This document shows, piece after piece, positions 1-7,490 of a stretch of DNA of 47,654 nt. Position 1 is the first letter of the stretch; the number at the start of each line of letters is the position of its first letter. Under the pieces are notes generated by a model. That model was not told where the DNA came from. It ran no database searches and saw only the letters and a list, made by a program, of their open reading frames with translations. The DNA lies in contig CAZNSG010000202.1 of the NCBI GenBank assembly GCA_964575715.1, forward strand, positions 1 through 47,654, given 5' to 3'. The stretch comes from PNAI01 sp964575715 (GTDB lineage: Bacteria > Pseudomonadota > Alphaproteobacteria > Rhizobiales > Xanthobacteraceae). Position numbers and translations under genes: made by a program.

Positions 1-2
1 TG

Positions 3-1367
3 CTCAAGCGCGAAATCGACGATATGTCGCAAGATGCCAGCCGTAATTTGACATCGATCTTTAGCGAACCGCTGCTGGGCGGGGTTCACGCGCTGACCGA
101 AGCCTGGCTCAGGGCGACGCGCGCGGCGAAAGAACACATGGAATGGCGACGGCGGCTGCGCGCCGAACGCGATGCGTCGCCATTCGAAGCGCGATGGGCG
201 GCGACGACGCCGTTGGCGGTCGCACCATCCGCAGTGGTGCCGCAAATCACGGTCGGACTTACGCTGGAAGCCCAATTGCGCGCGCAACGTGAATTGGTCG
301 GGGTCATGGGCGCAGCCGCAACTGCGACGGAGAAGCTGACTGGGCGGCGACTTGAACTCGATATCGCCCTGCGCAACAATGTCATCAGTCAGGAACAATA
401 TGGCCGCGCCCTGGGCATGGAACGCCTGCAGGAGCAGATCTCATTGGAGGCGCGTCGGATCGGCCTGCTCGGCGACGAAGCGAATGTTTCCGACATCGTT
501 GCGCAGAAACAGCGCGAGATCAACCTTGCCAATGCGCAGGGTGTGATAATTACCAAGGAACAATCGGCGGCGATCCTTGAGCGTACGCGGCTGCAGCGGG
601 AGTATGCCAGCCTTCCCAATCAACTCGCCTTCGAGCGCGACCAGATCGGTCGCACTGGCATCGAGGCGGCAGTCGCGGCGCGATTACGATCTGCCGGTCA
701 GCCGATCGATCTCAATTCGACCTACGCGAATCTCATCCGCGTCAACGAGCAACTCAAGCTTGGAAAAGATTTGGCGACGGATTTTGCCCAAGGGTTTGCC
801 AGCGACATGATGCGTGGCGTAAAGGCGAGCGAAGCGCTTGGTAACGCGCTGCAGCGGCTGGCCGGGCGATTGATGAATATGGGGATAGACAATCTGATGG
901 CGGCAGCGTTCGGCGGCGGCGGCGGCGGCGGATTGTTCAGCGCATTGTTCGGCGGGGGCAGTTCGAGCACCATTTCCGGTGGTGGCTCCTTTATGATAAC
1001 CTCCAACGCTCTGGGCAACGCCTACAATCGCGGCAATGTCATTCCGTTCGCCCGCGGCGGTATTGTTAATTTCCCGACCCTGTTTCCGATGGCGAATGGC
1101 GCCGGCCTGATGGGCGAGGGCGGGCCGGAGGCGGTGATGCCGCTCGCGCGCGGCCCGGATGGTTCGCTCGGCGTGCGCGCCAGTGGCGGCAGTGGGGCGG
1201 CGGCGCCGGTCATCATCAATCAAACTAACAACTTTTTTGGCGCCGACCCTGGTTCCGAAGCGCGGCTGCGCGCAGCGCTGCAGATCACCAAGCAATCCGC
1301 CGTGCGTGAAGCGGTGCAAGCAGTCGCCGGCGTGCGGCGCAACAATCCCAATTATCTGGCAGGCTGA
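3..1367 (+). CDS. Phage tail tape-measure protein, C-terminal part (open at window edge)
   Basis: Likely the C-terminal part of a phage tail tape-measure protein, which sets tail length and occupies the tail lumen. The frame stays open to the window edge; the first internal ATG is at 24, so the 5' end is probably outside. Seen: a long helical, coiled-coil-like stretch rich in Arg, Glu, Gln and Ala (about residues 80-260 from that ATG), a Gly run near residues 298-313, then the motif FARGGIV followed by GLMGEGGPEAVMPLARG. That last signature is typical of the C-terminus of lambda-like and gene-transfer-agent-like tape-measure proteins. The expected downstream tail genes do not follow; a methyltransferase does, so this is a prophage edge or remnant rather than a complete tail operon. 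Assignment to tape measure is good; phage type is unknown. Confidence 0.75.
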   Translation, partial: LKREIDDMSQDASRNLTSIFSEPLLGGVHALTEAWLRATRAAKEHMEWRRRLRAERDASPFEARWAATTPLAVAPSAVVPQITVGLTLEAQLRAQRELVGVMGAAATATEKLTGRRLELDIALRNNVISQEQYGRALGMERLQEQISLEARRIGLLGDEANVSDIVAQKQREINLANAQGVIITKEQSAAILERTRLQREYASLPNQLAFERDQIGRTGIEAAVAARLRSAGQPIDLNSTYANLIRVNEQLKLGKDLATDFAQGFASDMMRGVKASEALGNALQRLAGRLMNMGIDNLMAAAFGGGGGGGLFSALFGGGSSSTISGGGSFMITSNALGNAYNRGNVIPFARGGIVNFPTLFPMANGAGLMGEGGPEAVMPLARGPDGSLGVRASGGSGAAAPVIINQTNNFFGADPGSEARLRAALQITKQSAVREAVQAVAGVRRNNPNYLAG

Positions 1368-1496
1368 GCACGGTCACGGCGGGTTCAATCATCACTAAGA
1401 TCATTCATCGTTGGCCGGACAAGATCGGGGAGAGGATTCACCCGACGCACATTGATGCCGACCAGTCAGCGCCGCGGTGATACCGGAGAATGCGCA

Positions 1497-2114
1497 GTGA
1501 CCGTTTGGGCCTTCAACAATCTTGCGCCGCTATCCTGCGACCTGATCGTGGCCGATCCGCCGTGGGATTTTAAAAACTATTCCGCCGCCGGCACGGCCAA
1601 GGGCGCCGATCCGCACTACACGGTGATGACGCTCGACGAGATCAAGGCGTTGCCGGTCGGGCAGCTCGCGCGCGGCGATTGTCTCATGCTGCTCTGGACA
1701 TGCGGCTGGGCAATCGCGACCGGCCAGGCGCAAGAGGTCGCGCGCGCCTGGGGCTTCGTTCCGCAATCGGAGATGATATGGCGCAAGCTCACGGTGAACG
1801 GCAAGCGGCGCATGGGCACTGGCTACCGCGTGCGCACGCTGCACGAGCCGATATTGGTTGCGACGATCGGCAATCCAAAACATAAGCCGTTCCCGTCGCT
1901 GTTCGATGGTGTTGCGCGCGAGCACTCGCGCAAGCCCGAGGAATTTTACGAGCTGGTCATTAACCGAACGCCGGGCGCCGTGCGCCGGGCGGACCTGTTC
2001 TCGCGCGAGACGCGGCCGGGCTTCGAAGGCTGGGGCAAAGAGCATGGAAAGTACGACCAGCTGCAGGCGGATTCGATTGAGGCCGCACGGCTAATTACCC
2101 CCATGCATGGGTAA
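1497..2114 (+). CDS. MT-A70 family adenine N6-methyltransferase
   Basis: A SAM-dependent methyltransferase of the MT-A70 family, which methylates adenine N6, usually in DNA in phages. The catalytic DPPW motif lies near the N-terminus (VADPPWDFKNY), followed by YTVMTLDEIKALPV, LMLLWTCGW and the C-terminal REHSRKPEEFYELV, all characteristic of this family. A TTG at 1452 and an ATG at 1455 are possible starts in the same frame, but GTG 1497 has a GGAG 8-9 bases upstream (1485-1488) and gives 205 residues, a usual size; it is preferred. It lies 129 bases after the tape-measure gene, in the same orientation. In phages such enzymes protect against host restriction or modify DNA; which applies here cannot be told. 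Confidence 0.85.
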   Translation: MTVWAFNNLAPLSCDLIVADPPWDFKNYSAAGTAKGADPHYTVMTLDEIKALPVGQLARGDCLMLLWTCGWAIATGQAQEVARAWGFVPQSEMIWRKLTVNGKRRMGTGYRVRTLHEPILVATIGNPKHKPFPSLFDGVAREHSRKPEEFYELVINRTPGAVRRADLFSRETRPGFEGWGKEHGKYDQLQADSIEAARLITPMHG

Positions 2115-2204
2115 GGACCAGATCGAAATAACGCAGCAGCGGCCATTTATGGGCGATTTTCCTTGGGGATTCCCTCGGCCGCACGGATCGGCTATGATTC
2201 GTGC

Positions 2205-2236
2205 CCCGTCCCGCTGGCGTGAACCAACGGGACGGG
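2205..2236 (+). terminator. Stem-loop downstream of the methyltransferase gene
   Basis: Perfect 9-bp inverted repeat CCCGTCCCG (2205-2213) and CGGGACGGG (2228-2236) with a 14-base loop, 90 bases after the methyltransferase stop. There is no T-run after it, so termination is only a suggestion. It could also be an operator upstream of the next gene. The rest of the 2115-2348 gap shows nothing else clear, apart from a TTGACA at 2239 without a convincing -10 partner. Confidence 0.35.
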
Positions 2237-2348
2237 ACTTGACACAACGCACTGACTAGAGCGCGTCATGCCCGAATCAAAATCTAGCAAAAAATTATTC
2301 GGCTTGCCGCCTGGTCGGTGTTTTCACACACAGCTAGGAGGCTAGACC

Positions 2349-2942
2349 ATGACAACTCGTAAAACGACCCGTCGCGCTGTACTCGCCGGCACGGCTGCTG
2401 CGCTCACTATCGGCACTGTTGCCGCATCCGCGGTCAATCCCGACGCCGAGCTGCTAGCGCTCGGCCACAAGCTCGATCCACTTTTGGCCGAATGGTCCAC
2501 GGTTCATCGCCAGTGCAATGCCGACAGGGCTGCATTCGAGGAGCGCGTCTTTCGGGTGACCGGTATCCGAATGGAGTGCAAGGGTGACGGCCTGGACGCT
2601 TTAGAGGCGACCATGGGCGAAAGTGAATTTGCCGCCTATTCAAAAACGCGTGCAGAGATCGCGAATGATCCAGGCACCCAAGACCGTGATTTCGCATTCG
2701 ACGATAAATGGACCTCCATCTATGAACGAATTTCTCCGATCATCGATGCAATTTATTCCATGCCGGCCCAGACGCTGGCCGGGCTCGCGATTAAAGCGAG
2801 GGCGGCCTCCTTCGACAATGCCGATTGGTGGCTTGATGATTGTGCGGAAAACGGTCGAGCCGCGCTCAAAACAATCGTCGAAGATGTATGCCGAATTGCC
2901 GGTGTTCCCATGATTGACGTTCTCAGCGAGGTGGTTTCATGA
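2349..2942 (+). CDS. Unknown protein with a possible Tat-like signal
   Basis: Function not recognised. 197 residues. The N-terminus reads TTRRAVLAGTAAALTIGTVA: an Arg pair followed by a hydrophobic Ala/Gly/Leu segment, which resembles a twin-arginine signal though the full consensus is not met. The remainder is acidic and probably helical, with two Cys near residues 56 and 77 and two more toward the C-terminus. The start is firm: AGGAGG lies at 2337-2342, seven bases before the ATG. The stop overlaps the ATG of the next gene (ATGA at 2939-2942), so the two are probably translated together. Such a pair near a prophage end could be a lysogenic accessory ('moron') unit, but that is inference. 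Confidence 0.6.
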   Translation: MTTRKTTRRAVLAGTAAALTIGTVAASAVNPDAELLALGHKLDPLLAEWSTVHRQCNADRAAFEERVFRVTGIRMECKGDGLDALEATMGESEFAAYSKTRAEIANDPGTQDRDFAFDDKWTSIYERISPIIDAIYSMPAQTLAGLAIKARAASFDNADWWLDDCAENGRAALKTIVEDVCRIAGVPMIDVLSEVVS

Positions 2943-3364
2943 CCCAGCAGACAAAAGCAATAACACGCGATCCTATGCTCGATGCGATCGAGCGGCATCG
3001 CATAGCTTGGCGGCGGTTTGGCGTTGCCTTAGACAAATGGAGCGAGGTCGAATGTGATGTCCAGAACGCGGCCCGGAAGGCAGTCGAAAATGAAAAGAAT
3101 GCCGCCGATGCAGCAGAGGTATCATCGCGCCGCGCATTAGCCGCGACGGTGCCCCGCAACGCCGTCAGCCTTGTCGCGATGCTCGATCACATCGAGACGT
3201 TCAGATGGGATGAGACGGTCAGACGGGATGGTATTAACGAATTCTTTGCGGATGAAGCCTGCCCCAAAATTTTCTTCCGCACCATAAAGAAATATGCGCG
3301 CGGCGCGGTAGGGTTTCCGCTTGGAAATCCAAAGTCGAAGCCCACAGCCAAAAGGGCGGTGTGA
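2939..3364 (+). CDS. Unknown protein coupled to the preceding gene
   Basis: Function not recognised. 141 residues, mostly soluble and charged, without a signal peptide or membrane segment. An Ala/Glu-rich helix-like stretch covers about residues 35-70, and the C-terminus is basic (GNPKSKPTAKRAV). Its ATG overlaps the stop of the upstream gene by four bases, which supports expression as a unit. It is the last gene before the apparent element/chromosome junction; 3365-3486 holds no gene. The shared orientation with the tape-measure and methyltransferase genes suggests it belongs to the same element. Confidence 0.55.
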   Translation: MTQQTKAITRDPMLDAIERHRIAWRRFGVALDKWSEVECDVQNAARKAVENEKNAADAAEVSSRRALAATVPRNAVSLVAMLDHIETFRWDETVRRDGINEFFADEACPKIFFRTIKKYARGAVGFPLGNPKSKPTAKRAV

Positions 3365-3486
3365 CATAGCTTATACCCGCCGGCCGCCGATGATGGTGGC
3401 CGGCGGCCTTCTGCCGTACATATCGCGTACACGGTCAGACCCATAGCCCGCGATCAGGTCTCATTTTATCTTTTGATTTTAATCTG

Positions 3487-4152
3487 TTAGCAATCCGTGG
3501 CACCCCAATAGCCGTGTTGCTCCCAGCCGAGCGGCATTTCGGTGATCGCGGTGCCGCTCGCGAGAATCGCATCGAGCAGGTCGCCGTGCTCGGCGGGATA
3601 AATGCGATCATGCCCGCCGGCCAGAACCGCAAGCGTGCCGCTGGCAAGGCTGGCGCGGTGAGCTGCCGCATCGATGCCGCGCGCGAGTCCGGAAACAATC
3701 AGGAACTTTGCCTCGCCCAGTTCGCGCGCGAGCCGTTCGGCCATTTTGATGCCGGCGGCGGAAGCATTGCGCGAGCCCACGATCGCCACCATCGGCAAGG
3801 CGAGCACGGCAGGATTGCCGCGCACCGCGATGAGCGGCGGCGGATCATCGATCATGCGCAGGCGCGACGGATATTCGGGCTCACCCAGCGCGACAAAAAC
3901 GATGCCCAGCCGGCGGGCTGCGACAATCTCACGCTCGGCCTCATCCAGCGAGCAAATCCGCGCCGGGTTGCGCGCACCGCCGCGGCGAGCCAGTCCGGGC
4001 AGCGCGCCGAGGGCTGCGCGCGCGCCGCCATAATAATTGATAAGCGTCCGGAAAGTGCGCGGGCCGATGTTCTCGCTGCGAATAAGGCGCAGCCAGTCGA
4101 GCCGTTGTGCGTCGGTCAGGCGCACGCGCCCGTCGATTTCGCTACTCGCCAC
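3487..4152 (-). pseudogene. dprA: DNA processing protein DprA, 3'-truncated
   Basis: DprA binds incoming single-stranded DNA and loads RecA in natural transformation. This reading frame has 221 residues against roughly 360-380 for the family. The N-terminal helical region (LTDAQRLDWLRLIRSENIGP) and the first part of the Rossmann-like domain are intact: VAIVGSRNAS near residue 120, SGLARGIDAAAH near 155, then AVLAGG and EMPLGW. After EMPLGWE the protein leaves the family pattern (QHGYWGATDC, then stop) exactly where the conserved P-x-F-x-x-RNR-x-I segment should begin. The rest of the domain and the C-terminal domain are absent from the window. The start is a GTG at 4152. The gene faces the prophage-like genes at 1-3364, so insertion of that element is the simplest cause. 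The product is probably non-functional. Confidence 0.8.
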
Positions 4153-4253
4153 GTCGCTCCCCGCTTAGCGGCCGATAGCATCGCGCAAGCGCGGGCTGGC
4201 GACAACCGTTTCAGCACGATCAGGAATGACTGCCGGTCTCTTGCGGGGAGTGG

Positions 4254-4838
4254 CTATGGACCGATCCTGCCCTCGGTGCCGGCGATCAGGCGCGAAATGT
4301 TGGCGCGATGGGTGAGCCACAGCGCCAATGTGAGCAGGAGAAAGAGCAGCGCGACGTTGCGCTCGCCCTGCCACCACAGAAAGGCGAGCGTTGCGAGGCT
4401 TGCGATCAATCCCGAAAGCGAGGAATAGCGTGTGATCGCGGCAACGATGGCCCACATGACGCCGAAGACCAGCGCGCCCTGCCAGGCGAGGCCGAGCAGC
4501 ACGCCGATATAGGTGGCGACTCCCTTGCCGCCCTTGAACCGCAGCCACACTGGAAAAAGATGGCCGAGGAATGCGCCGAGCCCGGCAATGAGCGCGGGGT
4601 TGCGCCCCCAGAGCGCGGAGACAACGAGCACCGCAACGGTACCCTTGAGCATGTCGCCAATCAGCGTTGCCGCGGCGAGGGCCTTGTGGCCGGTGCGCAG
4701 CACATTGGTCGCGCCGATATTGCCGGAGCCGATCGCGCGAATGTCTTTGGTGCCGGCAAGCCGGGTCAACATAAATCCAAATGGGATCGTGCCAAAAAGA
4801 TAGCCGATCACGAACGCCAAGATGGTGGGGAGCGTCAT
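4254..4838 (-). CDS. plsY: Glycerol-3-phosphate acyltransferase PlsY
   Basis: Integral membrane enzyme that moves an acyl group from acyl-phosphate to glycerol-3-phosphate, giving lysophosphatidate in the first step of phospholipid synthesis. 194 residues from ATG 4838. Family motifs are present: IGYLFGTIPFGFML at the N-terminus, GSGNIGATNVLR near residue 35, and FKGGKGVAT near residue 100, with several hydrophobic membrane segments between and after them. The frame is open further upstream to 4925, but that part lies inside pyrC' and lacks family similarity. The ATG overlaps the pyrC' stop by four bases (ATGA), pointing to translational coupling. dprA follows 101 bases downstream, the usual order in related bacteria. 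Confidence 0.95.
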   Translation of the reverse strand: MTLPTILAFVIGYLFGTIPFGFMLTRLAGTKDIRAIGSGNIGATNVLRTGHKALAAATLIGDMLKGTVAVLVVSALWGRNPALIAGLGAFLGHLFPVWLRFKGGKGVATYIGVLLGLAWQGALVFGVMWAIVAAITRYSSLSGLIASLATLAFLWWQGERNVALLFLLLTLALWLTHRANISRLIAGTEGRIGP

Positions 4839-6139
4839 ACGTATTCGTAAACGGTACGGCCGGCGACAATGGTGCGCACGGCGCGGCCCTGCCAGCGCGC
4901 TTCGTCGAACGGGGTATTGCGGCATTTCGATTTGAGTTCATCGCGATCGAGCACCCAAGGCACATCCGGATCGATCACGATGACGTCGGCGGGCGCGCCG
5001 GGCCGCAACGTGCCGCCGGGCAGGCCGAGCAGTTCCGCCGGCCGACTCGACATCGCCTTGAGCAGCGCGGTTAGTTTTAATTCGCCGCCATGAACGAGGC
5101 GCAGGCCCGCGGTGAGCATGGTCTCGATGCCGATGGCGCCGGACGCGGCTTCCGCAAACGGCAGACGCTTGACCTCCACATCCTGCGGATTGTGATCGGA
5201 CATCACGACATCGATCAGTCCTTCGGCGAGTGCCGAGACCAGAGCCTGACGGTCGTCATTGGCGCGCAGCGGCGGCGCCATCTTGAAGAATGTGCGGTAG
5301 GGGCCGATGTCGATTTCGTTCAATGTGAGATGATTGATCGAGGCCGAAGCGGTGACCGCGAGCCCGGCTTGCTTGGCGCGGCGCAGCACATCGAGCGATT
5401 CCGCACAGGTCAGCGAGGCCGCGTGGTAGCGCCCTTCGGTCAGCGCCACCAGGCGGAGGTCGCGCTCGAGCATGATGGTTTCCGCTGCCTTGGGCACGCC
5501 GACGAGTCCAAGCCGCGTGGCGAACTCGCCATCGTTCATCACGCCTTCGCCGACGAGATCGGGATCCTCGGTATGGTGCACGATCAGTGCGTCGAAGTCT
5601 CGAGCGTAGATTAGAGTGCGGCGCATCACCTGGGAGTTGACGATGCTCTTTGTGCCGTCGGTGAAGGCGACGGCGCCGGCAGCTTTGAGCAGGCCGATCT
5701 CGGCCATCTCCTCGCCTTTGAGGCCCTTGGTCAGCGCCGCCATGGGGTGGATGTGGACGATGGCGGTGTCGCGCGCGCGCCGCTGCACGAAATCGACCAC
5801 CGCCGGATCGTCGATTACGGGTGTGGTGTCGGGCTGGCTGATGACGGTGGTGACGCCGCCGGCGGCCGCCGCCTGACTCGCCGAGGAGAGCGTCTCGCGG
5901 TGCTCGGCGCCGGGCTCGCCGACAAAGGCGCGCATGTCGATCAAGCCGGGTGCGACAATCATGCCGCGGCAATCGACAACCTCGGCGCCTTCGGGGACGC
6001 CGGCCGCGCCGATGCCGCGCTTGGCATCACGGATCACGCCGTCGGCGATGAGCAGGTCGCCGGCGAAATCGAGATCGCGCGACGGATCGATGATCCGGGC
6101 GTTGGCGAGCAGGATCGGGCGGCGGTCGGAGAGCATCAC
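4835..6139 (-). CDS. pyrC: Dihydroorotase-like protein PyrC' lacking the HxH metal motif
   Basis: 434 residues of the amidohydrolase/dihydroorotase family, next to pyrB. Active class I enzymes carry D-x-H-x-H after the first strand to bind zinc; here the segment is GLIDMRAFVGEPG, with Arg70 and Phe72 in place of the two His. Other family features remain: AAAGGVTTVI, the HHTEDPDL segment, INHLTLNE, and the SDHNPQDVEVK Asp. This matches the non-catalytic PyrC' (PyrX) type that in some bacteria serves as a structural partner of aspartate transcarbamoylase. A separate active dihydroorotase should then exist elsewhere. The stop overlaps plsY by four bases. A 289-base palindrome-rich gap separates it from pyrB upstream. 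Confidence 0.9.
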   Translation of the reverse strand: MMLSDRRPILLANARIIDPSRDLDFAGDLLIADGVIRDAKRGIGAAGVPEGAEVVDCRGMIVAPGLIDMRAFVGEPGAEHRETLSSASQAAAAGGVTTVISQPDTTPVIDDPAVVDFVQRRARDTAIVHIHPMAALTKGLKGEEMAEIGLLKAAGAVAFTDGTKSIVNSQVMRRTLIYARDFDALIVHHTEDPDLVGEGVMNDGEFATRLGLVGVPKAAETIMLERDLRLVALTEGRYHAASLTCAESLDVLRRAKQAGLAVTASASINHLTLNEIDIGPYRTFFKMAPPLRANDDRQALVSALAEGLIDVVMSDHNPQDVEVKRLPFAEAASGAIGIETMLTAGLRLVHGGELKLTALLKAMSSRPAELLGLPGGTLRPGAPADVIVIDPDVPWVLDRDELKSKCRNTPFDEARWQGRAVRTIVAGRTVYEYV

Positions 6140-6428
6140 TTACCTTCTCCCTCCCCCGCTTGCACCCGAACTCGGGTTTACCCGAGTTCGGCCACTTATT
6201 AAGCGGCCGAAGTCGGAAATATCCGACTTCGGCTGGGAGGGTCGGGGAGGGGGTGCGATTGGAGACGCAGGCAGATGCCCCCTCCCGCCACGCCTTCGCT
6301 CGCTGTTCGCGAGCTTCGGCGGCATAGCCGATGCCTCGCATCGGCGTTCTTTGCGTAAAGAACGGCGGCCGAAGGCCGCCTCTGCTCCCCCGCAAGTGGG
6401 GGAGGTGAGCAGAGGCACAGGTTCATCG
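6140..6428. repeat. Palindrome-rich intergenic element between pyrB and pyrC'
   Basis: The 289-base gap contains several perfect inverted repeats. Arms 6166-6176/6181-6191 (11 bp, loop TTTA) and 6206-6217/6222-6233 (12 bp, loop AATA) resemble each other in sequence. A further hairpin GTTCTTT-GCGT-AAAGAAC lies at 6346-6363, a palindrome GGCGGCCGAAGGCCGCC at 6363-6379, and a hairpin around CTCCCCCGCAAGTGGGGGAG near 6385-6404. The outer sequences CCTCTGCTC and GAGCAGAGG also pair. This is a mosaic of intergenic repeats of the kind common in rhizobial genomes. It lies within a probable operon, so it would be transcribed and could affect mRNA stability. Confidence 0.75.
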
Positions 6429-7382
6429 CTACGCATTCGGCAAGTTCCTGGATAATGCCTCAAGCACCGCCATGCGCACGGCGACGCCCATTTCAACTTG
6501 TTCGCGGATGAGCGATTGCGCGCCGTCGGCCACGATGGAGTCGATCTCAACGCCGCGGTTCATCGGCCCCGGGTGCATGACCAGCGCATCGGGCTTGGCA
6601 TAGGCGAGCTTCTTCTGGTCGAGACCATAATAGTGGAAATATTCCTGCGTCGAGGGCACGAACGAGCCGTTCATGCGCTCGCGCTGCAGGCGCAGCATCA
6701 TCACAATGTCGGCGCCGGCAAGGCCTTCGCGCATGTCGCGCGTGACCTCGACGCCCATGCGCTCGATCCCCGGCGGCAGGAGCGTGGAGGGCGCCACCAC
6801 GCGCACGCGCGCACCGAGCGTGTTAAGCAAAATGATGTTGGAGCGGGCAACGCGCGAGTGGAGAATATCGCCGCAGATAGCGACCACGAGGTGCTCGATG
6901 TCGCCCTTGCGGCGGCGGATGGTGAGTGCGTCGAGCAAGGCTTGAGTCGGATGCTCGTGGCTGCCGTCGCCGGCGTTGATGACCGAGCAGTCGACCTTCT
7001 GCGCCAACAGCTCGACAGCGCCGGAGGCGTGATGGCGCACGACGATGATATCTGGGTGCATGGCGTTGAGCGTGATGGCGGTGTCGATCAGCGTCTCGCC
7101 TTTGCGGATGGAGGAAGAGCCGACCGCCATGCTCATGACGTCGGCGCCGAGCCGCTTGCCGGCGAGTTCGAACGAGGCCTGCGTGCGGGTCGAGGCCTCG
7201 AAGAACAGATTGATCAGGGTGCGGCCGCGCAGCGCGGTCGTTTTCTTCTCGATCTGGCGGTTGAGCTCGACGAATTCCCCGGCCAAATCGAGCAGACCAA
7301 CGATTTCGGCGCGCGAAAGCCCTTCGATCCCCAGCAAATGACGATGGCCGAGGACGAACGAGGATTTCGTGACGATGTTCAT
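6429..7382 (-). CDS. pyrB: Aspartate carbamoyltransferase catalytic chain
   Basis: Joins carbamoyl phosphate and aspartate to give N-carbamoyl-aspartate, the committed step of pyrimidine synthesis. 317 residues from ATG 7382, the usual length. Carbamoyl-phosphate binding motif FEASTRTQ (residues 62-68), HPTQALLDAL (144-153), and the aspartate-binding loop HPGPMNRG (270-277) are intact. The open frame continues far upstream to 9212, but that part is antisense to aidB and has no family similarity. Together with the inactive PyrC' next door, the enzyme is probably of the type that assembles with a dihydroorotase-like partner. It is divergent from aidB, with 108 bases between the starts. Confidence 0.96.
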   Translation of the reverse strand: MNIVTKSSFVLGHRHLLGIEGLSRAEIVGLLDLAGEFVELNRQIEKKTTALRGRTLINLFFEASTRTQASFELAGKRLGADVMSMAVGSSSIRKGETLIDTAITLNAMHPDIIVVRHHASGAVELLAQKVDCSVINAGDGSHEHPTQALLDALTIRRRKGDIEHLVVAICGDILHSRVARSNIILLNTLGARVRVVAPSTLLPPGIERMGVEVTRDMREGLAGADIVMMLRLQRERMNGSFVPSTQEYFHYYGLDQKKLAYAKPDALVMHPGPMNRGVEIDSIVADGAQSLIREQVEMGVAVRMAVLEALSRNLPNA

Positions 7383-7490
7383 TAAAGCGGCACGTATATG
7401 CGCACTTTGCCTGGCGGGCAAGGCCAAAGTCGGCCTTCCACAAGAACTGGTGAACATGCCGTGATACTCTTGCGGGGCAACGGATTCGCC

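Noticed and set aside
684..1319. 211-codon minus-strand frame opposite the tape-measure gene
   Set aside because: Composition is the mirror of the coding strand and no domain is visible.
2239..2270. TTGACA as a promoter for the unknown prophage gene
   Set aside because: No matching -10 element at 16-18 bases; too weak to list.
1..3486. Gene transfer agent
   Set aside because: The tape-measure C-terminus resembles GTA proteins, but the neighbouring GTA tail genes are absent and a methyltransferase and unknown genes stand there instead.
3514..4428. 304-codon plus-strand frame opposite dprA and plsY
   Set aside because: It spans two real genes in antisense, has no signal for translation and no recognisable domain.
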